Shown: positions 33,778 to 41,935 of the stretch, one piece after another
How positions within the stretch are numbered: position 1 is the stretch's first letter
Layout: each line of letters begins with the position of its first letter
NCBI RefSeq assembly: GCF_900101825.1
Contig: NZ_FNAG01000002.1
Location: forward strand, 186,001 to 250,000
Reading direction: 5' to 3'
Length of the DNA: 64,000 nucleotides
Source: Aquimonas voraii
GTDB lineage: Bacteria > Pseudomonadota > Gammaproteobacteria > Xanthomonadales > Xanthomonadaceae
Notes under the pieces: generated by a model
Database searches by the model: none
What the model saw: the letters and a program-made list of their open reading frames with translations, nothing else
What the model was told of the DNA's origin: nothing
Position numbers and translations under genes: made by a program

Positions 33778-34299
33778 ATGCCCTCCCATCCGAACGCGCG
33801 ACGCGGAACCGCCCAGATGGACCCGAGCCAAGACATCGATCTGCTGGCGACCCTGTGCGGCGACTGGGAGGGCGTCACCCGTCTCCACGCCGGCCATGCC
33901 GCGCATCCCGAGCACACCTCCAGCGCCTGGCTGCGCTGCGTGCAGGCCGGAACGCCTACGCGTGCCCGGCTGCGCTACGTGTGGACCTTCGAGGACCGCA
34001 TCCGCGAGGGCCATCTGCTGCTGGCAGTGGATCCCGGTAGCCGCCGCGCCAGCGGCGCCTGGATGGACAGCGGTGTCGGCGGTGCCGTGGGCGGCGCCGA
34101 GGTGCTGGCCCTGCGCGGCTGGCTGGACGAAAGCGGGCTGCTGCGCCTGAGCGGGCAGGGCGGCGAGGGCATCAGCGCGGACTGGACCTGGCGGCTGGAG
34201 CTCGACTGTCCCGAGCCGACCCGGCTCGAACTGCGCCTTTACACGATCTCGCCGCAGGGCGAGGAAGAACTCGCCGCCTCGGCCGAATACCGGCGCTGA
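33778..34299 (+). CDS. DUF1579-like protein
   Basis: A 173-residue protein (start MPSHPNARRGTAQ; an alternative start MDPSQDIDLL is at 33817). LATLCGDWEGVTRLH and the run of beta strands GAWMDSGVGGAVGGAEVLALRG, SADWTWRLELDCPEPTRLELRLY resemble the DUF1579 family of unknown lipocalin-like function. No signal peptide is seen. It is 67 bases after the aminotransferase on the same strand and may share its transcript. Confidence 0.7.
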   Translation: MPSHPNARRGTAQMDPSQDIDLLATLCGDWEGVTRLHAGHAAHPEHTSSAWLRCVQAGTPTRARLRYVWTFEDRIREGHLLLAVDPGSRRASGAWMDSGVGGAVGGAEVLALRGWLDESGLLRLSGQGGEGISADWTWRLELDCPEPTRLELRLYTISPQGEEELAASAEYRR

Positions 34300-34365
34300 A
34301 GCCGTGTGCCTGCCCTGGGCGTCCGGACCAGCCCTGGCGCCCTCGCTCGCGAGCCCTGAGCCCCG

Positions 34366-35781
34366 TCAGCGCTGCCTGGACACGCGCCCGAACCCGCTCT
34401 CCGCCTCGGCCGCGAGATAGGCGAACACCGCATACGCCCGCGCCTGCTGGTCCAGCGCCTCGCTGTCGATCTTGTCCAGGGTGTCGTTGGCGGTGTGGTG
34501 GTAGTCGAAGTAGTCCATGCCGTCCTGCGCCAGCTGGGCCCAGGGCACGCCGCGCTGCACCAGCGGGCCGACGTCCGGGCCGGGGCCGCCACCCTCGCGC
34601 TCGAAGGGGATGCCGAGCGGCGCCAGCACCTCGGCGATCTGCTCCAGCAGCGGCCAATAGGTGGGCTCCACGCCTGCGCGCAGGGCGTAGATGCGGCCCG
34701 CGCCGAAGTCGCTCTCGGCGCCGATCACATGCTTCGCCATCTGCTCCGCATGCGCGGCGGCGTAGGCGCGCGCGCCGAGCAGGCCCTGTTCCTCGTTGCC
34801 CCAGGCGATCACCCGCACGGTGCGGCGCGGACGCTGATCGAGCTTCAGCAGCGCGGCGCCTGCGGCCATGGTGATGCCGATGCCGGCGCCATCGTCGAGC
34901 GCGCCGGTGCCGAGGTCCCAGGAGTCGAGGTGGCCGCCGATCACCACGACCTCGTCCGGCAGCTCGCGTCCGCGGATGTCGCCGATCACGTTGTAGCTGG
35001 TCGCCTCGCCGCGGTTCTCGGCATCAATGTCGAGACGGATGCGCACCGGCTGGCCGCGCTCGATCATGCGCGTCAGCAGGTCGGCGTCGGGGTTCGAGAC
35101 CGCCGCCGCGGGGATCTGCTTCACGTCTTCGGCGTAGCGCATGATCCCGGTGTGCGGGAAGCGATCGGTATTGGTGCTGATCGAACGGATGATCAGGCCG
35201 ACCGCGCCTTTCTTCGCGGCCTCGACCGCGCCCGAGCTGCGCCCGATCACGCTGAGCCCGTAGCCGCGGCCGTCGCGCGCGCGCTGGGTGCGCTGGCTGA
35301 TGAAGACGATCTTGCCTTCGGCCGCGTCGGTCGGGGCGGCCTGCAGCGCGGCGATGCTGTCGAAGGCCACGATCTCGGCTTCCAGCGGCTTGCCGCCGGT
35401 GCCGATGCTGCCGCCGAGCGCGGTGATCGCCAGCGGCTGCGGATACGGCGCAAGAATCTCGCCGCGCTCATGACCGCGCCGCCAGTAGGGGAAGCTGAAG
35501 GGCTCGATCCGCACGTCATCGAAGCCGAGCGCTCCGAACTTCGCCAGCGCCCATTCGATCGCGCGGGCATCGGCTTTGGTGCCCGCCATGCGCGGCCCGA
35601 CCTCGGTGGTCAGCGACTCGACGATGGCATAAGCGGCGCCGGCCTCGACGTGCTTGTCGCGCAGGGCGGCGGCGTTCGCAAGGCTCCCGGCTGACAGCGG
35701 CGCCACGACAGGCGAGGCTGGCTCAGAGGCATGCGCATTCAGCGCTAAGAGGGCGGCGAGCAGGCAAACGCGCAGACGCAT
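34366..35781 (-). CDS. secreted M28 zinc peptidase with PA insert
   Basis: A 471-residue protein with a signal peptide (MRLRVCLLAALLALNAHA). The M28 zinc ligands are visible: GGHLDSWDLG (His, Asp), GALDDGAG (Asp bridge), WGNEEQGLLG (catalytic Glu), GAESDFGAG (Asp) and DYHHTANDT (His). A PA-like lid is inserted before them (about 150-260). Family members include aminopeptidases and plasma glutamate carboxypeptidase (Q). A secreted aminopeptidase or carboxypeptidase role is likely; the specificity is not clear. Confidence 0.9.
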   Translation of the reverse strand: MRLRVCLLAALLALNAHASEPASPVVAPLSAGSLANAAALRDKHVEAGAAYAIVESLTTEVGPRMAGTKADARAIEWALAKFGALGFDDVRIEPFSFPYWRRGHERGEILAPYPQPLAITALGGSIGTGGKPLEAEIVAFDSIAALQAAPTDAAEGKIVFISQRTQRARDGRGYGLSVIGRSSGAVEAAKKGAVGLIIRSISTNTDRFPHTGIMRYAEDVKQIPAAAVSNPDADLLTRMIERGQPVRIRLDIDAENRGEATSYNVIGDIRGRELPDEVVVIGGHLDSWDLGTGALDDGAGIGITMAAGAALLKLDQRPRRTVRVIAWGNEEQGLLGARAYAAAHAEQMAKHVIGAESDFGAGRIYALRAGVEPTYWPLLEQIAEVLAPLGIPFEREGGGPGPDVGPLVQRGVPWAQLAQDGMDYFDYHHTANDTLDKIDSEALDQQARAYAVFAYLAAEAESGFGRVSRQR

Positions 35782-35887
35782 GGCGGAACTTCCGGAGGCA
35801 GGAGAACGCTGGAACCATGCCAGCGCCCGAGGGCACCGGCATGTGCGGAAAGGCCGGGAGCCGAATCGGCCTGCCCGGCTCTCGAAC

Positions 35888-36286
35888 TCACTTCTTCAGC
35901 AGATCGCGGATCTCGCGCAGCAGCAGCACGTCTTCCGGCGGTGCCGGCGGCGCGGCGGGCGCTTCTTCCTGCTTGCGCTGCAGGCGATTCATCAGCTTGA
36001 TCACCATGAAGATCGCGAACGCGATGATGGTGGAGTCGACCACCGTCTGCAGGAAGGCGCCGTACTTGAACAGCACCGGCTCCACGCCCTCCGCGCCTTC
36101 CTTGAGCGTGATCGCGAGGTCGGAGAAGTTCACGCCGCCAACGATCAGGCCGATGACCGGCATGATGATGCCGTCGACCAGGGAGCCGACGATCTTGCCA
36201 AAGGCCGCGCCGATGACCACACCCACCGCCAAGTCGACGACGTTGCCGCGCATGGCAAAGGCCTTGAATTCACTGATGAAGCTCAT
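35888..36286 (-). CDS. mscL: large-conductance mechanosensitive channel
   Basis: A 132-residue channel that releases solutes during osmotic downshock. It has the classic N-terminus ([33 protein letters not shown]), the pore-lining first helix with [15 protein letters not shown], the second helix [18 protein letters not shown], and the cytosolic bundle ([12 protein letters not shown]). It is monocistronic by spacing (70 bases from murU). Confidence 0.97.
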   Translation of the reverse strand: MSFISEFKAFAMRGNVVDLAVGVVIGAAFGKIVGSLVDGIIMPVIGLIVGGVNFSDLAITLKEGAEGVEPVLFKYGAFLQTVVDSTIIAFAIFMVIKLMNRLQRKQEEAPAAPPAPPEDVLLLREIRDLLKK

Positions 36287-36356
36287 GTCGCCCCCGAACA
36301 GTCCAGCGGCGCCGTTCGCCGCGGGCCGACTTTAGCGGAAGCGCGGGGCTGCGGGT

Positions 36357-37076
36357 TCAGGTGTGCGGCTGCGCGCGCAATCGCGCATCCAAGGCCGCCA
36401 GCCGCTCCGGCGTGCCGACATCTTCCCAGGCGCCGGTGTGCTTGAGCCCGGCGATGCGATCGGCGCCCATCGCTGCGCGCAGCAGTGGGGCGAGGCCGAA
36501 GCGCGGCGGGCTGCGGCGGCTGTCCTCGTTGTCGCCGATGACCTCGCGCCAACCGTCCAACAGGCGGGCGTCGAACAGGCCGATGCCGGCATAGGTCAGG
36601 CGTGGTTCGCCCTCGCTGCGCAGGCGCCCGCCCTCAAAGTGGAAATCACCGCGCGGGTGCTGCGGCGGGTTGTCGACCATCAGCAGCTGGGCGAGATCGT
36701 TCGGCGCGAGTGCGAAGCCGGCGTAGTCGACGTCGCAGAACACGTCGCCGTTGACCAGCAGGAAGCGCGGCGCATCCAGCAGGGGCAGGGCGTTCAGCAG
36801 GCCGCCGCCGGTCTCCAGACGCTCGGCCTCGCGGCTGTAGCGGATCGAGATCCCGTAGCGCGTGCCGTCGCCCAGCGCCGGCTCGAAGCAGTCGGCGAGG
36901 TGGGCGATGTTGATCACCACGCGTCGCACGCCAGCTTTGGCCAGCGCTTCCAGATGCCACTCGATCAGGCGCTTGCCGCCGACGGGCAGCAGGGGCTTCG
37001 GCGTCACGTCGGTGAGCGGGCGCATGCGCTCGCCGCGGCCGGCGGCGAGGAGGAAGGCGACGTCGACCGCGCTCAT
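36357..37076 (-). CDS. murU: N-acetylmuramate-1-phosphate uridylyltransferase
   Basis: A 239-residue nucleotidyltransferase. Its phosphate-loop motif is FLLAAGRGERMRPLTDVTPKPLL, then GKRLIEWHLEALAKAG, LLVNGDVFCDVDYAG and the conserved HTGAWEDVGTPERLAAL. In Pseudomonas and others MurU makes UDP-MurNAc from MurNAc-1-P during wall recycling. The adjacent amgK, overlapping it by four bases, supplies that substrate, which supports the call. Confidence 0.88.
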   Translation of the reverse strand: MSAVDVAFLLAAGRGERMRPLTDVTPKPLLPVGGKRLIEWHLEALAKAGVRRVVINIAHLADCFEPALGDGTRYGISIRYSREAERLETGGGLLNALPLLDAPRFLLVNGDVFCDVDYAGFALAPNDLAQLLMVDNPPQHPRGDFHFEGGRLRSEGEPRLTYAGIGLFDARLLDGWREVIGDNEDSRRSPPRFGLAPLLRAAMGADRIAGLKHTGAWEDVGTPERLAALDARLRAQPHT

Positions 37077-38116
37077 GCCGATGCGTCTGCGCGCGGCCGG
37101 GTGAGGTCGCGGCCTTCGGTGAAACGCTGCATGAGCACGCGGAAGTCAGCCAACTCGGGGTGGCGCGCGGCGATATCGAGCACGTAGCCGAGCACGCGCG
37201 GCAAGTCAGCGAGGTAGCCGGCCTTGCCGTCGCGGTAGTGCAGGCGGCAGAAGATGCCGAGCACCTTCAGATGGCGCTGCAGGCCCATCAGGTCGAAGGC
37301 GCGGAAGAAGCGCTGCGGCGCATCGGCGATCCGCCCGGCGCGCACCAGTTCGCGGCGGAAGTCCTCGGCCCAGGCCTGCACGCGCGCTTCGTCCCAGCGC
37401 AGGTAGCAGTCGCGCAGCAGGGAGACGAGGTCATAGGTCAGCGGGCCGCCAAGTGCATCCTGGAAGTCGATGATGCCGGGGCCGGGCGTGCAGTCGATCA
37501 GGTTGCGGCTGTGGTAGTCGCGGTGCACGAACACCCGCGGCTGTGCCATCGCGCAGTCGAGCAGCAGGCGGAAGGCGGACTCGATCGGGTCCCAGTCCTC
37601 GCATTCGAGCGCGATGCCCAGATGCCGCCGCAGGAACCATTCCGGCATCAGCTCCAGCTCCATCTCGAAGCGGGCCTGCTCATACGGCTGTACGGCCTCG
37701 GCCGGCAGGGTCTGCAGGCGCAGCAGGGCCTCCATCGCGCGGCCGTACAGGGCGTCGGCGCTGTGCTCGTCCAGCCGATGCTGGTAGAGCGCATCGCCGA
37801 GGTGTTCGATCAGCGCGAAGCCAAGCCCGGCATCGGCGGCGATCACCTTCGGTACGCGCAGGCCGGCGCCGCCGATCAGCGCGCCGACGTCCAGCCAGGG
37901 CTGCAGCGGCACCTGTGCAGGTGGAGAGTCCATCAGCAACAGCTCGGGCGCGCCGTCGAGCCGCAGGTAGCGGCGGAAGCTGGCGTCGCTGGCCGCGGGA
38001 GCCAGCGCGAGGTCCTTTCGGCCCAGCCGCTCGCAGGCCCAGTCCAGCGCCTCGATCGCGCGCGGATCTGCGGGTGCGATGGCGATGGGGCCACTGGAAT
38101 CGTGCGCGGTGCTCAC
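37073..38116 (-). CDS. amgK: anomeric MurNAc/GlcNAc kinase
   Basis: A 347-residue aminoglycoside-phosphotransferase-like kinase. It has SDASFRRYLRL near the start, the catalytic VFVHRDYHSRNLI (HxDxxxxN), and the Mg-binding IDFQDALGGPLTYDLVSLL. With MurU downstream and overlapping, AmgK (phosphorylating sugars at C1) is the best assignment, as in the established AmgK-MurU pathway. It starts at a GTG at 38116, overlapping the deacetylase stop by four bases. Confidence 0.88.
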   Translation of the reverse strand: MSTAHDSSGPIAIAPADPRAIEALDWACERLGRKDLALAPAASDASFRRYLRLDGAPELLLMDSPPAQVPLQPWLDVGALIGGAGLRVPKVIAADAGLGFALIEHLGDALYQHRLDEHSADALYGRAMEALLRLQTLPAEAVQPYEQARFEMELELMPEWFLRRHLGIALECEDWDPIESAFRLLLDCAMAQPRVFVHRDYHSRNLIDCTPGPGIIDFQDALGGPLTYDLVSLLRDCYLRWDEARVQAWAEDFRRELVRAGRIADAPQRFFRAFDLMGLQRHLKVLGIFCRLHYRDGKAGYLADLPRVLGYVLDIAARHPELADFRVLMQRFTEGRDLTRPRADASA

Positions 38117-39069
38117 GCGCTGGCGGCGAGATCGGCTTCGGCCAGCGCACGCACGTGGGCGACGCTGCATTCGCGAAGCGCGGTGAGGCTATAGCCGCCC
38201 TCCAGCGCCGACACCAGACGGCCCCGGGCGTGGCGGTCCGCGAGGTCGATCAGCTCCTCGGTCAGCCAGGCGTAGTCCGCGGCTTCGAGGTTCAGTCCGG
38301 CCAGCGGGTCGAGGCGATGGCCGTCGAAGCCGGCCGAGACCAGCACCAGCTCGGGCCGGAACGCGTGCAGGGCGGGCAGGGCATGGCCGCGGTAGAGCTC
38401 GCGCAGCTCCTGGCCGCCGGCGCCTTCCGGCAGCGGCAAATTGAGAATGTTGCCGGCGCCGCGCTCGTGGGTTTCGCCGGTATAGGGGTAGAGCGGCGTC
38501 TGGTGGCTGGACAGGTACATCACCCGCGGATCGTTCCAGAAGATGTCCTGGCTACCGTTGCCGTGGTGCACGTCGAAATCGATGATCGCCACGCGCTTCA
38601 GCCCATGCTTCACCAGCGCATGGGCCGCACCCACCGCCACCGAATTGAACAGGCAGAAGCCCATGGCCTGGGCGCGTGTCGCATGGTGGCCGGGCGGGCG
38701 CACCGCGCAGAAGGCGCGCTTGGTCTCGCCCGCCATCACCGCATCGATGGCAGCCACGACCGCGCCGGCGGCATGGCGCGCGGCCTCGGGCGAGTCCGCG
38801 TTCATCGCCGTGTCTTCGTCGATGCGGTGCTGCTCCTCGATCGCGACGTCGAGGATGCTGGCGACCAGCGCCGGCGTATGCGCCAGCAACAGCTGTTCGC
38901 GCGTGGCACGCGGCGCTTCGCGCCAGTCGATCGGCAGATCCTCGATGCCGTGCAGGGCATGCAGCACCGAAGCCAGACGCTGCGGCGATTCCGGATGGCC
39001 AGGGCCCGCACTGTGGCGGATGCAGACGGGGTGGGTGAACAGCAGCATCCGCGCGGGTCCTCGAATCAA
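38113..39069 (-). CDS. histone deacetylase-like amidohydrolase
   Basis: A 318-residue member of the arginase/deacetylase superfamily. The zinc site motifs are clear: RPPGHHATRAQAMGFC, IIDFDVHHGNGSQDIFW, and VSAGFDGHRLDP. Bacterial members deacetylate acetylpolyamines, acetoin-related or other acetyl compounds; substrate unknown. A better start is M8 (MLLFTHPVCIRHSAG) at 39048. It overlaps amgK by four bases and follows the PduO gene; the role in this run is not obvious. Confidence 0.88.
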   Translation of the reverse strand: MIRGPARMLLFTHPVCIRHSAGPGHPESPQRLASVLHALHGIEDLPIDWREAPRATREQLLLAHTPALVASILDVAIEEQHRIDEDTAMNADSPEAARHAAGAVVAAIDAVMAGETKRAFCAVRPPGHHATRAQAMGFCLFNSVAVGAAHALVKHGLKRVAIIDFDVHHGNGSQDIFWNDPRVMYLSSHQTPLYPYTGETHERGAGNILNLPLPEGAGGQELRELYRGHALPALHAFRPELVLVSAGFDGHRLDPLAGLNLEAADYAWLTEELIDLADRHARGRLVSALEGGYSLTALRECSVAHVRALAEADLAASA

Positions 39070-39082
39070 GAGCGGGAGAACG

Positions 39083-39637
39083 TCAACCCTTGCGCCGCTC
39101 GTGGTTCCACAGCACTTCGCCGTGGCCCGAGGCGCGCGCCAGCACGCGCGCCATCACGAACAGCAGGTCCGACAGTCGATTGAGATAGCGGATCGCCTGT
39201 GGACGCACCGCATCGTGGTGGCCGAGGGTGACCACCTCGCGCTCGGCGCGGCGGCAGACGGTGCGCGCCACATGGCAGTGCGCGGCCGGCGCGCCGCCGC
39301 CGGGCAGGATGAAATCCTTGAGCGGCGGCAGGTCGGCGTTGAGCCCGTCGAGGATGCCTTCGAGGCGCTCGATATCGGCGTCCTGCATCGCGGCATGGCC
39401 CGGGATGCAGAGCTCGCCACCCAGGTCGAACAGCTGGTGCTGGATCGAGATCAGCGGTTCGCGGATCGCCTCGGGCAGGTCCTGCGCCAGCAGCACGCCG
39501 ATGCAGGAGTTCAGCTCGTCGACCGTGCCGTAGGCGGTGACGCGGGCGGAGTCCTTGGCGACGCGGCTGCCGTCACCCAGGCCCGTGGTGCCGTCGTCGC
39601 CGGTGCGCGTGTAGATCTTGGAAAGCCTGTTGCCCAT
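39083..39637 (-). CDS. pduO: ATP:cob(I)alamin adenosyltransferase, PduO type
   Basis: A 184-residue enzyme that adds the adenosyl group to cob(I)alamin. Motifs: KIYTRTGDDGTTGLGDG (ATP loop), GTVDELNSCIGVL, LFDLGGELCIPG, FILPGGGAPAAHCHVARTVCRRAER and LNRLSDLLFVMAR. It lies three bases after the DUF6580 gene and upstream of the deacetylase, so it is in an operon. No B12 riboswitch was recognised before the operon. Confidence 0.93.
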   Translation of the reverse strand: MGNRLSKIYTRTGDDGTTGLGDGSRVAKDSARVTAYGTVDELNSCIGVLLAQDLPEAIREPLISIQHQLFDLGGELCIPGHAAMQDADIERLEGILDGLNADLPPLKDFILPGGGAPAAHCHVARTVCRRAEREVVTLGHHDAVRPQAIRYLNRLSDLLFVMARVLARASGHGEVLWNHERRKG

Positions 39638-39640
39638 GGC

Positions 39641-40192
39641 TCAGGCCGCTGCGCGGGCAGTGCGAAGGGCCGGCAGGCGCTGCTGCAGCAGGGCGTAGCC
39701 GCCGAACAGGATCAGGCTCCACACCGCGGTGCCCAGCAGCTGGGCGCGGAAGAAGGGCAGGGCCGCCACATAGCATTCGGTCAGGCCGACGTTGCAGGCC
39801 GGGTGCGTGCCGAGATTGTCGGCGGTGGCCCAGACCGCGAAGTTGGTGACCACGAAGAACAGCACCGCTCCGGCGAGGCCGGCGGCGCCGACGCGCAGCA
39901 CGCTGACCCGGTCGCGCAGCCAGAAGCCGAGCAGCACGCAGGCGGCGACGCAGCCGTAGACCACCGGCATCAGGCCGTAGACGCCGATGTACAGATCGCT
40001 CAGCAGCAGGGCGCCCAGCGGCACCGCGAACGCCGCCCAGCGGCTGGCGAAGTAGGCGCCGCCGAACAGGGCGATGGCCTCCACCGGGGTGAAGTTCCAG
40101 GCGTGCGGCAGCAGGCGCGAGGCGGCGGCGGCGAGGATGAAGGCGGCCAGCAGCAGCGGGCGCAGCGGCAGCGAAGAGGCGTTGGGGGACAT
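39641..40192 (-). CDS. DUF6580-type membrane protein
   Basis: A 183-residue integral membrane protein. Start MSPNASSLPLRPLLLAAFIL. FTPVEAIALFGGAYFASRWAAFAVPLGALLLSDLYIG resembles the DUF6580 family, often considered a putative substrate-binding transporter component, possibly for cobalt or cobalamin. The neighbouring pduO (three bases apart) supports a cobalamin link by inference only. About five hydrophobic segments follow one another. It heads the operon running down to murU. Confidence 0.78.
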   Translation of the reverse strand: MSPNASSLPLRPLLLAAFILAAAASRLLPHAWNFTPVEAIALFGGAYFASRWAAFAVPLGALLLSDLYIGVYGLMPVVYGCVAACVLLGFWLRDRVSVLRVGAAGLAGAVLFFVVTNFAVWATADNLGTHPACNVGLTECYVAALPFFRAQLLGTAVWSLILFGGYALLQQRLPALRTARAAA

Positions 40193-40552
40193 CGGCGGGC
40201 TCCAGCGGAATCGGCGCAGCGCAGCGCCGGGGGACAGCGCCCAAGGATAGCCGAGGCGATTGCGGGGCGGTGAGGGCCGATCGTGCAGGCGAAGGTTCGA
40301 CTTGCAGTCGAGCAGCGCCCAGAGCGTGTGAATAAGCCCGGATGCCGTAGCGAGGGCGTTGCTGGGCGTTCGTGGCAAAGCGCGGAAAGTGAATTCAAGA
40401 AAGTTTGGTGAATCCAATGACCGCGGAAATCGCGTGGCGCGCTGCCGCCACGGGCGACCCGAGGCGGCCGCAGCAGGCGGATGGTTCCCACACGCTCTCA
40501 GCGGAGGCGGTGCGCCAGGAGGCGTCGGGCCGAGCGCGGCTTCTGCGCGGTA
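40193..40552. other. 360-base gap upstream of the DUF6580-pduO operon
   Basis: No gene is supported. The segment 40322-40357 (AGCGTGTGAATAAGCCCGG and onward) resembles 41410-41445 (AGCGTGTGAAAAGACCTGG and onward), a pair of short related repeats about 1.1 kb apart. No B12-box or clear promoter was seen. Confidence 0.5.
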
Positions 40553-40828
40553 TCAGCCCTGCCGCTGCGGCGGCAGGCGAACCTGCACCTTCTCGACAAC
40601 GGTGAAATCGCCCTCGATGACGTCGCTGGGCGCGGTCGAGCGCGGTGCGGGCTGGCCTCCGCGCAGTTTCCACCACAGCTGGCGCAGGCCCAGTGCGGCG
40701 AGCACGGCCGCCGCCAGCGCAGCCCCGGCCAGCGCGAAGAAGGACAGCACAGCGATGCCGGCCACCGCCAACAGCAGGCGCACGATCGGGTTGCGGGGCA
40801 GGCGAAGCTGGACGAAGGCGGGGCGCAT
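40553..40828 (-). CDS. small membrane-anchored protein, unknown
   Basis: A 91-residue protein: a basic head (MRPAFVQLRLPRNPIVRLLL), two adjoining hydrophobic stretches (LLLAVAGIAVLSFFALAGAA, LAAAVLAALGLRQLWWKL), then a soluble tail with VIEGDFTVVEKVQVRL. No family recognised. It lies alone on the minus strand. Confidence 0.6.
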   Translation of the reverse strand: MRPAFVQLRLPRNPIVRLLLAVAGIAVLSFFALAGAALAAAVLAALGLRQLWWKLRGGQPAPRSTAPSDVIEGDFTVVEKVQVRLPPQRQG

Positions 40829-41055
40829 GGTGGGTCCTGTGGGCGGCCGCTGGAGGCGGACGTCGGTCGAGTATTGAGGCGGATCGCTCCGGCCTCAAGC
40901 GCGAAGCCGAGCCTCGGCTGAATGAAAGCCCCCGCGGCCGCCGTCGAGGGCAGGCGCCGATCCGCACGCGCGTGGATCGGGCGCGGCGGTGTTGCCGCGC
41001 TTTTCGTGCTCGCCGCCGGCTGCGTATGCTGGGAGGCCCCGCGCGGAGCCCGCCT

Positions 41056-41382
41056 ATGTCCCAACGTCTGTGTCTGCTGTCCGACCTGCCCGAGGCCCAG
41101 CCCATCGCCGTGGAGGCGACGATCGACGGTGGCGAGGAGTCGCTGGTGCTGGTGCGCAGCGGCGAGCGCGTCGAGGCCTTCCTGAACGTCTGTCCGCACG
41201 CGGGCCGCCGCCTCGACTGGGCGCCCGGCAAGTTCCTGATGGAGGGCGGCCGCCTCGTCTGCGCGGCGCATGGCGCGAGTTTCGCCCTGCCCGGCGGGGC
41301 CTGCGTCGCCGGACCCTGCAAGGGGCAATCGCTGTCGGCGGTCGCCGTGCAGGTCGAGGGCGAGGCCGTGCTGTTGGGCTGA
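41056..41382 (+). CDS. Rieske-type 2Fe-2S protein
   Basis: A 108-residue single-domain Rieske protein. Ligands are visible as CPHAGRRLDW (Cys, His) and CAAHGASF (Cys, His), with 17 residues between the motifs, close to the CxH-x15-17-CxxH spacing. Such small proteins act as ferredoxins for dioxygenases or nitrite reductases. No partner oxygenase is near. The ATG at 41056 gives the usual start; a preceding gap has no gene. Confidence 0.9.
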   Translation: MSQRLCLLSDLPEAQPIAVEATIDGGEESLVLVRSGERVEAFLNVCPHAGRRLDWAPGKFLMEGGRLVCAAHGASFALPGGACVAGPCKGQSLSAVAVQVEGEAVLLG

Positions 41383-41464
41383 GGCTCGCTGCTGTCGCAG
41401 CTCAGCGTTCACAGCGTGTGAAAAGACCTGGACGCCGCAGTGGGCGGATGGTTCTCGCCTGCGC

Positions 41465-41935
41465 TCAGTCGGCGCGCGCCCGCCGCATGTCCACATGCGG
41501 TATGCCGTCTTCGAGATAGCCCTCGGAGCAGACCTCGAAGCCGTGCGCGGCGTAGAAGCCCTGCAGGTGCGCCTGCGCGCCGAGGGTGATCGGCTGGCCG
41601 GGCCAGAGCGCTTCGCAGCGGGCGATCGCCTCGCGCATCAGTGCATGCGCCAGCCCCGCGCCGCGCGCCGACGCGCTGACGATGACCCGGCCGATCGCCG
41701 GCGTATCGAAACCGAGCCCCGGCGGCAGCAGGCGCGCATAGGCCTGCAGTCGACCCTCGCGTTCGCCCAGCAGGTGCCAGACGCCGGCCTGGGCATCGCG
41801 GCCGTCGAGATCGGGATAGGGGCAGGTCTGCTCGACGATGAACACATCGACGCGCAGGCGCATCAGCGCATACAGGCGATGCACGTCGAGCGCCTCGAAG
41901 GGCAGGCAGGACCAGGCGACAGCGGTTGTGGACAT
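41465..41935 (-). CDS. GNAT acetyltransferase, ElaA-like
   Basis: A 156-residue protein of the ElaA-type GNAT group. FEALDVHRLYALMRLRVDVFIVEQTCPYPDLDGRD is the characteristic ElaA start; the CoA loop is RVIVSASARGAGLAHALMREAI, and the end has GFYAAHGFEVCSEGYLEDGIPHVDM. The start overlaps the transporter stop by one base (TGATG), so they are co-translated. Confidence 0.9.
   Translation of the reverse strand: MSTTAVAWSCLPFEALDVHRLYALMRLRVDVFIVEQTCPYPDLDGRDAQAGVWHLLGEREGRLQAYARLLPPGLGFDTPAIGRVIVSASARGAGLAHALMREAIARCEALWPGQPITLGAQAHLQGFYAAHGFEVCSEGYLEDGIPHVDMRRARAD

Noticed and set aside
40193-40552. Cobalamin riboswitch before the pduO operon
   Set aside because: Looked for the B12 box and paired elements on the minus strand; none was recognised.
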